The position numbers and the translations under genes are program-made. A model generated the notes under the pieces. The model had not been told where the DNA came from. It searched no databases and saw only the letters and a program-made list of their open reading frames with translations. 64,000 nucleotides of DNA from Hydractinia symbiolongicarpus. Lineage: Eukaryota; Cnidaria; Hydrozoa; Anthoathecata; Hydractiniidae. Location of the stretch: NCBI RefSeq assembly GCF_029227915.1, contig NC_079881.1:9920001-9984000 (forward strand). Reading direction: 5' to 3'. This document shows positions 30,989-42,059 of this stretch, piece by piece; position 1 is the first letter of the stretch, and each line of letters opens with the position of its first letter.

Positions 30989-31605
30989 GATTCCGTAGTG
31001 TAGTGGTTATCACGTGCGCTTTACACGCGCAAGGTCCCCGGTTCGAGCCCGGGTGGAATCATTGATGTTTCCGCGAAGCGAACCTCGGAAGAGCCTCTGT
31101 AGGTTCCATGGTGTAATGGTTAGCACTCAGCACTCTGAATCTTGGGATCCGAGTTCAAGTCTCGGTGGAACCTGTGCCGTTATTTGTGCTTCGGAAGCAC
31201 GTATTGGGCGTTTGGAAGCAACGGCACTTCAAATATTTTAGTCATTTGCAAGAAGACATTGTAATAACAACGTTCTTCTGAAATGCATCGGATTAGGGCA
31301 CAGTGCCTTGTTAGCGCAGTAGGCAGCGCGTCAGTCTCATAATCTGAAGGTCGTGGGTTCGATCCTCACACAGGGCTAGGCTTTTAAAAGCCGCAGTGAA
31401 TCAAATGTTTGACGCCTATTACAAAACTAGCAACTCAACAATGATTCCGCCCGGGCTCGAACCGGGGACCTTGCGCGTGTGAAGCGCACGTGATAACCGC
31501 TACACTACGGAATCCAATGAATTTTGTAACCTATGACGAAGGAAAGCAATACAAGGCTAAAATAGCTAGAGAAAAAAGCAAAAACATGTCGCTTGTTAGT
31601 TGCCA
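30989..31605 (+). tRNA. Unit 53: Val(UAC), Gln, Met, Val-(CAC)
   Basis: V+ 30989-31061, U66. Q 31102-31173, C30. M 31305-31377, U73. V- 31442-31514 consensus. Confidence 0.9.
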
Positions 31606-32222
31606 GATTCCGTAGTGTAGTGGTTATCACGTGCGCTTTACACGCGCAAGGTCCCCGGTTCGAGCCCGGGCGGAATCATTGATGTTTCCGCGAAGCCAAC
31701 CTCGAAAGAGCCTCTGTAGGTTCCATGGTGTAATGGTTAGCACTCAGGACTCTGAATCCTGCGATCCGAGTTCAAGTCTCGGTGGAACCTGTGCTGTTAT
31801 TTGTGCCTTGGAAGCACCTATTGGGCGTTTGGAAGCAACGGTACTTCAAATATCTAAGTCATTTGCAAGAAGACATTGTAATAACAACGTTCTTCTGAAA
31901 TTCATCGGATTAGGGCACAGTGCCTTGTTAGCGCAGTAGGCAGCGCGTCAGGCTCATAATCTGAAGGTCGTGAGTTCGATCCTCACACATTGCAAGGCTT
32001 TTAAAAGCCGCAGTGAATCAAATGTTTGACGCCTATTACAAAACTAGCAACTCAACAATGATTCCGCCCGGGCTCGAACCGGGGACCTTGCGCGTGTGAA
32101 GCGCACGTGATAACCGCTACACTACGGAATCCAATGAATTTTGTAACCGATGACAAAGGAAAGCAATACAAGGCTAAAAAAGCTAGAGAAAAAAGCAAAA
32201 ACATGTCGCTTGTTAGTTGCCA
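31606..32222 (+). tRNA. Unit 54: Val(UAC), Gln, weak Met, Val-(CAC)
   Basis: V+ 31606-31678, Q 31719-31790, M 31922-31994 (ACATTGC acceptor), V- 32059-32131. Copy of unit 49; units 54-58 repeat 49-53 at a step of 3085 bp. Confidence 0.9.
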
Positions 32223-32839
32223 GATTCCGTAGTGTAGTGGTTATCACGTGCGCTTTACACGCGCAAGGTCCCCGGTTCGAGACCGGGCGGAATCATTGAT
32301 GTTTCCGCGAAGCGAACCTCGGAAGAGCCTCTGTAGGTTCCATGGTGTAATGGTTAGCACTCAGCACTCTGAATCTTGGGAACCGAGTTTAAGTATCGGT
32401 GGAACCTGTGCCGTTATTTGTGCCTCGGAAGCACCTATTGGGCGTTTGGAAGCAACGGCACTTCAAATATTTTAGTCATTTGCAAGAAGACATTGTAATA
32501 ACAACGTTCTTCTGAAATGCATCGGATTAGGGCACAGTGCCTTGTTAGCGCAGTAGGCAGCGCGTCAGTCTCATAATCTGAAGGTCGTGAGTTCGATCCT
32601 CACACAGGGCAAGGCTTTTAAAAGCCGCAGTGAATCAAATTTTTGACGCCTATTACAAAACTAGCAACTCAACAATGATTCCGCCCGGGCTCGAACCGGG
32701 GACCTTGCGCGTGTGAAGCCCACGTGATAACCGCTACACTACGGAATCCAATGAATTTTGGAACCTATGACGAAGGAAACCAATACAAGTCTAAAATAGC
32801 TAGAGAAAAAAGCAAAAACATGTCGCTTGTTAGTTGCCA
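32223..32839 (+). tRNA. Unit 55: Val(UAC), weak Gln, Met, Val-(CAC)
   Basis: V+ 32223-32295, Q 32336-32407, M 32539-32611, V- 32676-32748. Copy of unit 50. Confidence 0.88.
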
Positions 32840-33456
32840 GATTCCGTAGTGTAGTGGTTATCGCGTGCGCTTAACACGTGCAAAGTCCCTGGTTTGAGCA
32901 CGGGCGGAATCATTGATGTTTCCGCGAAGCGAACCTCGGAAGAGCCTCTGTAGGTTCCATGGTGTAATGGTTAGCACTCAGGACTCTGAATCCTGCGATC
33001 CGAGTTCAAGTCTCGGTGGAACCTGTGCCGTTATTTGTGCCTCGGAAGCACCTATTGGGCGTTTGGAAGCAACGGCACTTCAAATATTTTAGTCATTTGC
33101 AAGAAGACATTGTAATAACAACGTTCTTCTGAAATGCATCGGATTAGGGCACAGTGCCTTGTTAGCGCAGTAGGCAGCGCGTCAGTCTCATAATCTAAAG
33201 GTCGTGAGTTCGATCCTCACACAGGGCAAGGCTTTTAAAAGCCGCAGTGAATCAAATGTTTGACTCCTATTACAAAACTAGCAACTCAACAATGATTCCG
33301 CCCGGGCTCGAACCGGGGACCTTGCGCGTGTGAAGCGCACGTGATAACCGCTACACTACGGAATCCAATGAATTTTGGAACCGATGACGAAGGAAAGCAA
33401 TACAAGGCTAGAATAGCTAGAGAAAAAAGCAAAATCATGTCGCTTGTTAGTTTCCA
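32840..33456 (+). tRNA. Unit 56: degenerate Val(AAC), Gln, Met, Val-(CAC)
   Basis: V+ 32840-32912, Q 32953-33024, M 33156-33228, V- 33293-33365. Copy of unit 51. Confidence 0.88.
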
Positions 33457-34073
33457 GATTCCGTAGTGTAGTGGTTATCACGTGCGCTTAACACGCGCAA
33501 GGTCCCCGGTTCGAGCCCGGGCGGAATCATTGATGTTTCCGCGAAGCGAACCTCGGAAGAGCCTCTGTAGGTTCCATGGTGTAATGGTTAGCACTCAGGA
33601 CTCTGAATCCTGCGATCCGAGTTTAAGTCTCGGTGGAACCTGTGCCGTTATTTGTGCCTCGGAAGCACCTATTGGGCGTCTGGAAGCAACGGCACTTGAA
33701 ATATTTTAGTCATTTGCAAGAAGACATTGTAATACCAACGTTCTTCTGAAATGCATCGGATTAGGGCACAGTGCCTTGTTAGCGCAGTAGGCAGCGCGTC
33801 AGTCTCATAATCTGAAGGTCGTGAGTTCGATCCTCACACAGGGCAAGGCTTTTAAAAGCCGCAGTGAATCAAATGTTTGACGCCTATTACAAAACTAGCA
33901 ACTCAACAATGATTCCGCCCGAGCTCGAACCGGGAACCTTGCGCGTGTGAAGCGCACGTGATAACCGCTACACTACGTAATCCAATGAATTTTGGAACCT
34001 ATGACGAAAGAAAGCAATACAAGGCTAAAATAGATAGAGAAAAAAGCAAAAACATGTCGCTTGTTAGTTGCCA
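33457..34073 (+). tRNA. Unit 57: Val(AAC), Gln, Met, Val-(CAC)
   Basis: V+ 33457-33529, Q 33570-33641 (TTTAAGT), M 33773-33845, V- 33910-33982 b-type. Copy of unit 52. Confidence 0.9.
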
Positions 34074-34690
34074 GATTCCGTAGTGTAGTGGTTATCACGT
34101 GCGCTTTACACGCGCAAGGTCCCCGGTTCGAGCCCGGGCGGAATCATTGATGTTTCCGCGAAGCGAACCTCGGAAGAGCCTCTGTAGGTTCCATGGTGTA
34201 ATGGTTAGCACTCAGCACTCTGAATCTTGGGATCCGAGGTCAAGTCTCGGTGGAACCTGTGCCGTTATTTGTGCTTCGGAAGCACGTATTGGGCGTTTGG
34301 AAGCAACGGCACTTCAAATATTTTAGTCATTTGCAAGAAGACATTGTAATAACAACGTTCTTCTGAAATGCATCGGATTAGGGCACAGTGCCTTGTTAGC
34401 GCAGTAGGCAGCGCGTCAGTCTCATAATCTGAAGGTCGTGAGTTCGATCCTCACACAGGGCAAGGCTTTTAAAAGCCGCAGTGAATCAAATGTTTGACGC
34501 CTATTACGAAACTAGCAACTCAACAATGATTCCGCCCGAGCTCGAACCGGGGACCTTGCGCGTGTGAAGCGCACGTGATAACCGCTACACTACGTAATCC
34601 AATGAATTTTGGAACCTATGACGAAGGAAAGCAATACAAGGCTAAAATAGCTAGAGAAAAAAGCAAAAACATGTCGCTTGTTAGTTGCCA
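34074..34690 (+). tRNA. Unit 58: Val(UAC), Gln, Met, Val-(CAC)
   Basis: V+ 34074-34146. Q 34187-34258, C30 and G54. M 34390-34462. V- 34527-34599 b-type, unlike unit 53, so the block copy ends or was converted here. Confidence 0.9.
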
Positions 34691-34714
34691 GATTCCGTAG
34701 TGTAGTGTTTATCA
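34691..34714 (+). pseudogene. 5' part of a tRNA-Val split by a LINE fragment
   Basis: Bases 1-24 of a sense Val gene with the GTGTTTATC D-loop of unit 39. It stops at TATCA; the rest is at 35072-35119. One base (C25) is missing between the halves. Confidence 0.9.
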
Positions 34715-35071
34715 TTATTATTATTATTATTATTCATTTATTTATAGTTGACTAAGTATAAATACATATATAGCTAATAAAAGCTAGTTAATGTCAACTT
34801 GAAAAGAAAGATTTTAAAATATACAGTATAAATATAAGGCATAAAATATTTTTAGATATATACAATTTTTTAAACATTTGTGGTTGTATAAATTAAGTGA
34901 GTGTATAAGCAAATATGAAATTAGCGAGAGTACATCCGTTACATTTTTACATTTTTATTTTGTACATCTCAGTTGCAAGAGATTGTAGGTTTCGTTGGTG
35001 TACCGTAACAGAGCTGTCCTTATGAAGGAGGTCTGTGAAGGAAGAAGAACTGTCGCTATAGACTATCCGCA
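34715..35071 (-). mobile_element. LINE 3' fragment in minus orientation
   Basis: A 357-bp AT-rich insert in the D-loop of a tRNA-Val. Read on the minus strand it starts inside the end of a reverse-transcriptase reading frame (34947-35069), continues with an AT-rich untranslated part, and ends in ATAAATAAATG and an (AAT)n tail at the left border (34715-34736). This is the build of a 5'-truncated non-LTR retrotransposon copy. No clear target duplication; one target base is lost. It is not the same family as the LINE at 51367-54057, as tail and end sequence differ. Confidence 0.8.
34947..35069 (-). pseudogene. C-terminal remnant of LINE reverse transcriptase protein
   Basis: Forty codons and a stop, too short to show up in a usual ORF list. 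It reads RIVYSDSSSSFTDLLHKDSS, then a stretch with VTVHQRNLQSLATEMYKIKM. This matches the pattern 'R-x-VY-x-D...SF..LL..D.S.T.H.RN.Q.LA.E.YK.K' found near the C terminus of many invertebrate non-LTR reverse transcriptases. The N-terminal rest of the protein is missing, and the stop comes where related proteins usually go on, so it may be a premature stop. Confidence 0.75.
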
Positions 35072-35663
35072 GTGCGCTTTACACGCGCAAGGTCCCCGGT
35101 TCGAGCCCGGGCGGAATCATTGATGTTTCCGCGAAGCGAACCTCGGAAGAGCCTCTGTAGGTTCCATGGTGTAATGGTTAGCACTCAGGACTCTGAATCC
35201 TGCGATCCGAGTTTAAGTCTCGGTGGAACCTGTGCCGCTATTTGTGCCTCGGAAGCACCTATTGGGCGTTTGGAAGCAACGGCACTTGAAATATTTTAGT
35301 CACTTGCAAGAAGACATTGTAATACCAACGTTCTTCTGAAATGCATCGGATTAGGGCACAGTGCCTTGTTAGCGCAGTAGGCAGCGCGTCAGTCTCATAA
35401 TCTGAAGGTCGTGAGTTCGATCCTCACACAGGGCAACGCTTTTAAAAGCCGCAGTGGATCAAATCTTTGACGCCTATTACAAAACTAGCAACTCAACAAT
35501 GATTCCGCCCGAGCTCGAACCGGGAACCTTGCGCGTGTGAAGCGCACGTGATAACCGCTACACTACGTAATCCAATGAATTTTGGAACCTATGACGAAAG
35601 AAAGCAATACAAGGCTAAAATAGATAGAGAAAAAAGCAAAAACATGTCGCTTGTTAGTTGCCA
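35072..35663 (+). tRNA. Unit 59: Val(UAC) 3' part, Gln, Met, Val-(CAC)
   Basis: V+ 3' part 35072-35119 (anticodon arm to acceptor end). Q 35160-35231, TTTAAGT. M 35363-35435. V- 35500-35572 b-type. Otherwise a copy of unit 39. Confidence 0.9.
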
Positions 35664-36280
35664 GATTCCGTAGTGTAGTGGTTATCACGTGCGCTTTACA
35701 CGCGCAAGGTCCCCGGTTCGAGCCCGGGCGGAATCATTGATGTTTCCGCGAAGCGAACCTCGGAAGAGCCTCTGTAGGTTCCATGGTGTAATGGTTAGCA
35801 CTCAGCACTCTGAATCTTGGGATCCGAGTTCAAGTCTCGGTGGAACCTGTGCCGTTATTTGTGCTTCGGAAGCACGTATTGGGCGTTTGGAAGCAACGGC
35901 ACTTCAAATATTTTGGTCATTTGCAAGAAGACATTGTAATAACAACGTTCTTCTGAAATGCATCGGATTAGGGCACAGTGCCTTGTTAGCGCAGTAGGCA
36001 GCGCGTCAGTCTCATAATCTGAAGGTCGTGAGTTCGATCCTCACACAGGGCAAGGCTTTTAAAAGCCGCAGTGAATCAAATGTTTGACGCCTACTACAAA
36101 ACTAGCAACTCAACAATGATTCCGCCCGAGCTCGAACCGGGGACCTTGCGCGTGTGAAGCGCACGTGATAACCGCTACACTACGTAATCCAATGAATTTT
36201 GGAACCTATGACGAAGGAAAGCAATACAAGGCTAAAATAGCTAGAGAAAAAAGCAAAAACATGTCGCTTGTTAGTTGCCA
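35664..36280 (+). tRNA. Unit 60: Val(UAC), Gln, Met, Val-(CAC)
   Basis: V+ 35664-35736, Q 35777-35848 (C30), M 35980-36052, V- 36117-36189 b-type. Copy of unit 40. Confidence 0.9.
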
Positions 36281-36897
36281 GATTCCGTAGTGTAGTGGTT
36301 ATCACGTGCGCTTTACACGTGCAAGGTCCCCGATTCGAGCCCGGGCGGAATCATTGATGTTTCCGCGAAGCGAACCTCGGAAGAGCCTCTGTAGGTTCCA
36401 TGGTGTAATGGTTAGCACTCAGGACTCTGAATCCTGCGATCCGAGTTCAAGTCTCGGTGGAACCTGTGCCGTTATTTGTGCCTCGGAAGCACCTATTGGG
36501 CGTTTCGAAGCAACGGCACTTCAAATATTTTAGTCATTTGCAAGAAGACATTGTAATAACAAGGTTCTTCTGAAATGCATCGGATTAGGGCACAGTGCCT
36601 TGTTAGCGCAGTAGGCAGCGCGTCAGTCTCATAATCTGAAGGTCGTGAGTTCGATCCTCACACAGGGCAAGGCTTTTAAAAGCAGCAGTGAATCAAATGT
36701 TTGACGCCTATTACGAAACTAGCAACTCAACAATGATTCCGCCCGAGCTCAAACCGGGGACCTTGCGCGTGTGAAGCGTACGTGATAACCGCTACACTAC
36801 GGAATCCAATGAATTTTGGAACCTATGACGAAGGAAAGCAATACAAGGCTAAATAAGCTGGAGAAAAAAGCAAAAACATGTCGCTTGTTAGTTGCCA
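36281..36897 (+). tRNA. Unit 61: Val(UAC), Gln, Met, Val-(CAC)
   Basis: V+ 36281-36353, A53 opposite C61 as in unit 41, of which this is the undeleted form. Q 36394-36465 consensus. M 36597-36669. V- 36734-36806, C56 lost. Confidence 0.9.
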
Positions 36898-37513
36898 GAT
36901 TCCGTAGTGTAGTGGTTATCACGTGCGCTTTACACGCGCAAGGTCCCCGGTTCGAGCCCGGGCGGAATCATTGATTTTTCCGCGAAGCGAACCTCGGAAG
37001 AGCCTCTGTAGGTTCCATGGTGTAATGGTTAGCACTCAGGACTCTGAATCCTGCGATCCGAGTTCAAGTCTCGGTGGAACCTGTGCCGTTATTTGTGCCT
37101 TGGAAGCACCTATTGGGCGTTTGGAAGCAACGGCACTTCAAATATTTTAGTCATTTTCAAGAAAACATTGTAATAACAACGTTCTTCTGAAATGCATCGC
37201 ATTAGGGCACAGTGCCTTGTTAGCGCAGTAGGCAACGCGTCAGTCTCATAATCTGAAGGTCGTGAGTTCGATCCTCACACAGGGCAAGGCATTTAAAAGC
37301 CGCAGTGAATCAAATGTTTGACGCCTATTACAAAACTAGCAACTCAACAATGATTCCGCCGGGCTCGAACCGGGGACCTTGGGCGTGTGAAGCGCACGTG
37401 ATAACCGCTACACTACGGAATCCAATGAATTTTGGAACCGATGACGAAGGAAAGCAATACAAGGCTAAAATAGCTAGAGAAAAAAGCAAAAACATGTCGC
37501 TTGTTAGTTGCCA
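36898..37513 (+). tRNA. Unit 62: Val(UAC), Gln, Met, Val-(CAC)
   Basis: V+ 36898-36970 followed by TTTTT. Q 37011-37082 consensus. M 37214-37286, GGCAACG in the D-arm. V- 37351-37422, 72 nt and a weak anticodon stem (GGGCGTG). Confidence 0.9.
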
Positions 37514-38129
37514 GATTCCGTAGTGTAGTGGTTATCACGTGCGCTTAACACGCGCAAGGTCCCCGGTTCGTGCCCGGGCGGAATCATTGATGTTTCCGCG
37601 AAGCAAACCTCGGAAGAGCCTCTGTAGGTTCCATGGTGTAATGGTTAGCACTCAGCACTCTGAATCCTGCGATCCGAGTTCAAGTCTCGGTGGAACCTGT
37701 GCCGTTAGTTGTGCCTCGGAAGCACCTATTGGGCGTTTGGAAGCAACGGCACTTGAAATATTTTAGTCATTTGCAAGAAGACATTGTAATAACAACGTTC
37801 TTCTGAAATGCATCGGATTAGGGCACAGTGCCTTGTTAGCGCAGTAGGGAGCGCGTCAGTCTCATAATCTGAAGATTGTGAGTTCGATCCTCACACAGGG
37901 CAAGGCTTTTAAAAGCCGCAGTGAATCAAATGTTTGACGCCTATTACAAAACTAGCAACTCAACAATGATTCCGCCCGGGCTCGAACCGAGAACCTTGCG
38001 CGTGTGAAGCGCACGTGATAACCGCTACACTACGGAATCCAATGAATTTTGGAACCTATGACGAAGGAAAGCAATACAAGGCTAAATAGCTAGAGAAAAA
38101 AGGAAAAACATGTCGCTTGTTAGTTGCCA
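37514..38129 (+). tRNA. Unit 63: Val(AAC), Gln, Met, Val-(CAC)
   Basis: V+ 37514-37586, U58. Q 37627-37698, C30. M 37830-37902. V- 37967-38039. Confidence 0.9.
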
Positions 38130-38746
38130 GATTCCGTAGTGTAGTGGTTATCACGTGCGCTTAACACGCGCAAGGTCCCCGGTTCGAGCCCTGGCGGAAT
38201 CATTGATGTTTCCGCGAAGCGAACCTCGGAAGAGCCTCTGTAGGTTCCATGGTGTAATGGTTAGCACTCAGGACCCTGAATCCTGCGATCCGAGTTCAAG
38301 TCTCGGTGGAACCTGTGCCGTTAGTTGTGCCTCGGAAGCACCTATTGGGCGTTTGGAAGCAACGGCACTTCAAATATTTTAGTCATTTGCAAAAAGACAT
38401 TGTAATAACAACGTTCTTCTGAAATGCATCGGAATAGGGCACAGTGCCTTGTTAGCGCAGTAGGCAGCGCGTCAGTCTCATAATCTGAAGGTCGTGAGTT
38501 CGATCCTTACACAGGGCAAGGCTTTTAAAAGCCGCAGTGAATCAAATGTTTGACGCCTATTACAAAACTAGCAACTCAACAATGATTCCGCCCGGGCTCG
38601 AACCGGGGACCTTGCGCGCGTGAAGCGCACGTGATAACCGCTACACTACGGAATCCAATGAATTTTGTAACCTATGACGAAGGAAAGCAATACAAGGCTA
38701 AAATAGCTAGAGAAAAAAGCAAAAACATGTCGCTTGTTAGTTGCCA
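38130..38746 (+). tRNA. Unit 64: Val(AAC), Gln with C33, Met, Val-(CAC)
   Basis: V+ 38130-38202. Q 38243-38314, C33. M 38446-38518. V- 38583-38655, G37 in the loop. Confidence 0.9.
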
Positions 38747-39362
38747 GATTCCGTAGTGTAGTGGTTATCACGTGCGCTTTACACGCGCAAGGTCCCCGGT
38801 TCGAGCCCGGGCGGAATCATTGATTTTTCCGCGAAGCGAACCTCGGAAGAGCCTCTGTAGGTTCCATGGTGTAATGGTTAGCACTCAGGACTCTGAATCC
38901 TGCGATCCGAGTTCAAGTCTCGGTGGAACCTGTGCCGTTATTTGTGCCTTGGAAGCACCTATTGGGCGTTTGGAAGCAACGGCACTTCAAATATTTTAGT
39001 CATTTTCAAGAAAACATTGTAATAACAACGTTCTTCTGAAATGCATCGCATTAGGGCACAGTGCCTTGTTAGCGCAGTAGGCAACGCGTCAGTCTCATAA
39101 TCTGAAGGTCGTGAGTTCGATCCTCACACAGGGCAAGGCATTTAAAAGCCGCAGTGAATCAAATGTTTGACGCCTATTACAAAACTAGCAACTCAACAAT
39201 GATTCCGCCGGGCTCGAACCGGGGACCTTGGGCGTGTGAAGCGCACGTGATAACCGCTACACTACGGAATCCAATGAATTTTGGAACCGATGACGAAGGA
39301 AAGCAATACAAGGCTAAAATAGCTAGAGAAAAAAGCAAAAACATGTCGCTTGTTAGTTGCCA
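38747..39362 (+). tRNA. Unit 65: Val(UAC), Gln, Met, Val-(CAC)
   Basis: V+ 38747-38819 (TTTTT behind), Q 38860-38931, M 39063-39135, V- 39200-39271 (72 nt). Units 65-67 copy 62-64 at a step of 1849 bp. Confidence 0.9.
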
Positions 39363-39979
39363 GATTCCGTAGTGTAGTGGTTATCACGTGCGCTTAACAC
39401 GCGCAAGGTCCCCGGTTCGTGCCCGGGCGGAATCATTGATGTTTCCGCGAAGCAAACCTCGGAAGAGCCTCTGTAGGTTCCATGGTGTAATGGTTAGCAC
39501 TCAGCACTCTGAATCCTGCGATCCGAGTTCAAGTCTCGGTGGAACCTGTGCCGTTAGTTGTGCCTCGGAAGCACCTATTGGGCGTTTGGAAGCAACGGCA
39601 CTTGAAATATTTTAGTCATTTGCAAGAAGACATTGTAATAACAACGTTCTTCTGAAATGCATCGGATTAGGGCACAGTGCCTTGTTAGCGCAGTAGGGAG
39701 CGCGTCAGTCTCATAATCTGAAGGTTGTGAGTTCGATCCTCACACAGGGCAAGGCTTTTAAAAGCCGCAGTGAATCAAATGTTTGACGCCTATTACAAAA
39801 CTAGCAACTCAACAATGATTCCGCCCGGGCTCGAACCGAGAACCTTGCGCGTGTGAAGCGCACGTGATAACCGCTACACTACGGAATCCAATGAATTTTG
39901 GAACCTATGACGAAGGAAAGCAATACAAGGCTAAAATAGCTAGAGAAAAAAGGAAAAACATGTCGCTTGTTAGTTGCCA
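39363..39979 (+). tRNA. Unit 66: Val(AAC), Gln, Met, Val-(CAC)
   Basis: V+ 39363-39435 (U58), Q 39476-39547 (C30), M 39679-39751, V- 39816-39888. Confidence 0.9.
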
Positions 39980-40596
39980 GATTCCGTAGTGTAGTGGTTA
40001 TCACGTGCGCTTAACACGCGCAAGGTCCCCGGTTCGAGCCCTGGCGGAATCATTGATGTTTCCGCGAAGCGAACCTCGGAAGAGCCTCTGTAGGTTCCAT
40101 GGTGTAATGGTTAGCACTCAGGACCCTGAATCCTGCGATCCGAGTTCAAGTCTCGGTGGAACCTGTGCCGTTAGTTGTGCCTCGGAAGCACCTATTGGGC
40201 GTTTGGAAGCAACGGCACTTCAAATATTTTAGTCATTTGCAAAAAGACATTGTAATAACAACGTTCTTCTGAAATGCATCGGAATAGGGCACAGTGCCTT
40301 GTTAGCGCAGTAGGCAGCGCGTCAGTCTCATAATCTGAAGGTCGTGAGTTCGATCCTTACACAGGGCAAGGCTTTTAAAAGCCGCAGTGAATCAAATGTT
40401 TGACGCCTATTACAAAACTAGCAACTCAACAATGATTCCGCCCGGGCTCGAACCGGGGACCTTGCGCGTGTGAAGCGCACGTGATAACCGCTACACTACG
40501 GAATCCAATGAATTTTGTAACCTATGACGAAGGAAAGCAATACAAGGCTAAAATAGCTAGAGAAAAAAGCAAAAACATGTCGCTTGTTAGTTGCCA
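39980..40596 (+). tRNA. Unit 67: Val(AAC), Gln with C33, Met, Val-(CAC)
   Basis: V+ 39980-40052, Q 40093-40164 (C33), M 40296-40368, V- 40433-40505. Aligns with unit 42 at a step of 15389 bp. Confidence 0.9.
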
Positions 40597-40669
40597 GATT
40601 CCGTAGTGTAGTGGTTATCACGTGCGCTTTACACGCGCAAGGTCCCCGGTTCGAGCCCGGGCGGAATCA
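40597..40669 (+). tRNA. Unit 68: tRNA-Val(UAC) bordering second inversion copy
   Basis: Consensus gene, followed by the same inverted segment as unit 43. Confidence 0.93.
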
Positions 40670-40733
40670 TTGTTGAGTTGCTAGTTTTGTAATAGGCGTC
40701 AAACATTTGATTCACTGCGGCTTTTAAAAGCCT

Positions 40734-40806
40734 TGCCCTGTGTAAGGATCGAACTCACGACCTTCAGATTATGAGACTGACGCGCTGCCTACTGCGCTAA
40801 CAAGGC
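40734..40806 (-). tRNA. tRNA-Met(CAU) in inverted orientation, second copy
   Basis: Complete Met gene on minus, inside the inverted segment 40670-40839. Same joins as at 25281-25450, so the two come from one event that was later duplicated. Confidence 0.92.
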
Positions 40807-40839
40807 ACTGTGCCCTATTCCGATGCATTTCAGAAGAAC

Positions 40840-41442
40840 GTGGTTGTCACGTGCGCTTAACACGCGCAAGGTCCCCGGTTCGAGCCCGGGCGGAATCATT
40901 GATGTTTCCGCGAAGCGAACCTCGGAAGAGCCTCTGTAGGTTCCATAGTGTAATGGTTAGCACTCAGGACTCTGAATCTTGCGATCCTAGTTCAAGTCTC
41001 GGTGGATCCTGTGCCGTTAGTTGTGCCTCGGAAGCACCTATTGGGCGTTTGGAAGCAACGGCACTTCAAATATTTTAGTCATTTGCAAGAAGACATTGTA
41101 ATAACAACGTTCTTCTGAAATGCATCGGATTAGGTAACAGTGCCTTGTTAGCGCATTAGGCAGCGCGTCAGTCTCATAATCTGAAGGTCGTGAGTTCGAT
41201 CCTCACACAGGGCAAGGCTTTCAAAAGCCGCAGTGAATCAAATGTTTGACGCCTATTACAACACTAGCAACTCAACAATGATTCCGCCCGGGCTCGAACC
41301 GGGGACCTTGCGCGTGTGAAGCGCACGTGATAACCGCTACACTACGGAATCCAATGAATTTTGGAACCTATGACGAAGGAAAGCAATACAAGGCTAAAAT
41401 AGCTAGAGAAAAAAGCAAAAACATGTCGCTTGTTAGTTGCCA
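40840..41442 (+). tRNA. Unit 69: truncated Val(AAC), Gln, Met, Val-(CAC)
   Basis: V+ 40840-40898 lacks its first 14 bases (pseudogene). Q 40939-41010, U70. M 41142-41214, flank TAACAG. V- 41279-41351. Confidence 0.9.
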
Positions 41443-42059
41443 GATTCCGTAGTGTAGTGGTTATCACGTGCGCTTAACACGCGCAAGGTCCCCGGTTCAT
41501 GCCCGGGTGGAATCATTGATGTTTCCACGAAGCAAACCTCGGAAGAGCCTCTGTAGGTTCCATGGTGTAATGGTTAGCACTCAGCACTCTGAATCCTGCG
41601 ATCCGAGTTCAAGTCTCGGTGGAACCTGTGCCGTTAGTTGTGCCTCGGAAGCACCTATTGGGCGTTTGGAAGCAACGGCACTTGAAATATTTTAGTCATT
41701 TGCAAGAAGACATTGTAATAACAACGTTCTTCTGAAATGCATCGGATTAGGGCACAGTGCCTTGTTAGCGCAGTAGGGAGCGCGTCAGTCTCATAATCTG
41801 AAGGTTGTGAGTTCGATCCTCACACAGGGCAAGGCTTTTAAAAGCCGCAGTGAATCAAATGTTTGACGCCTATTACAAAACTAGCAACTCAACAATGATT
41901 CCGCCCGGGCTCGAACCGGGAACCTTGCGCGTGTGAAGCGTACGTGATAACCGCTACACTACGGAATCCAATGAATTTTGGAACCTATGACGATGGAAAG
42001 CAATACAAGGCTAAAATAGCTGGAGAAAAAAGGAAAAACATGTCGCTTGTTAGTTGCCA
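41443..42059 (+). tRNA. Unit 70: Val(AAC), Gln, Met, Val-(CAC)
   Basis: V+ 41443-41515, TTCATGC loop and U66. Q 41556-41627, C30. M 41759-41831. V- 41896-41968. Confidence 0.9.

Noticed and set aside
34715-35071. SINE with tRNA promoter
   Set aside because: No A or B box is seen in the insert, and its minus strand encodes a reverse-transcriptase end, so a truncated LINE explains it better.
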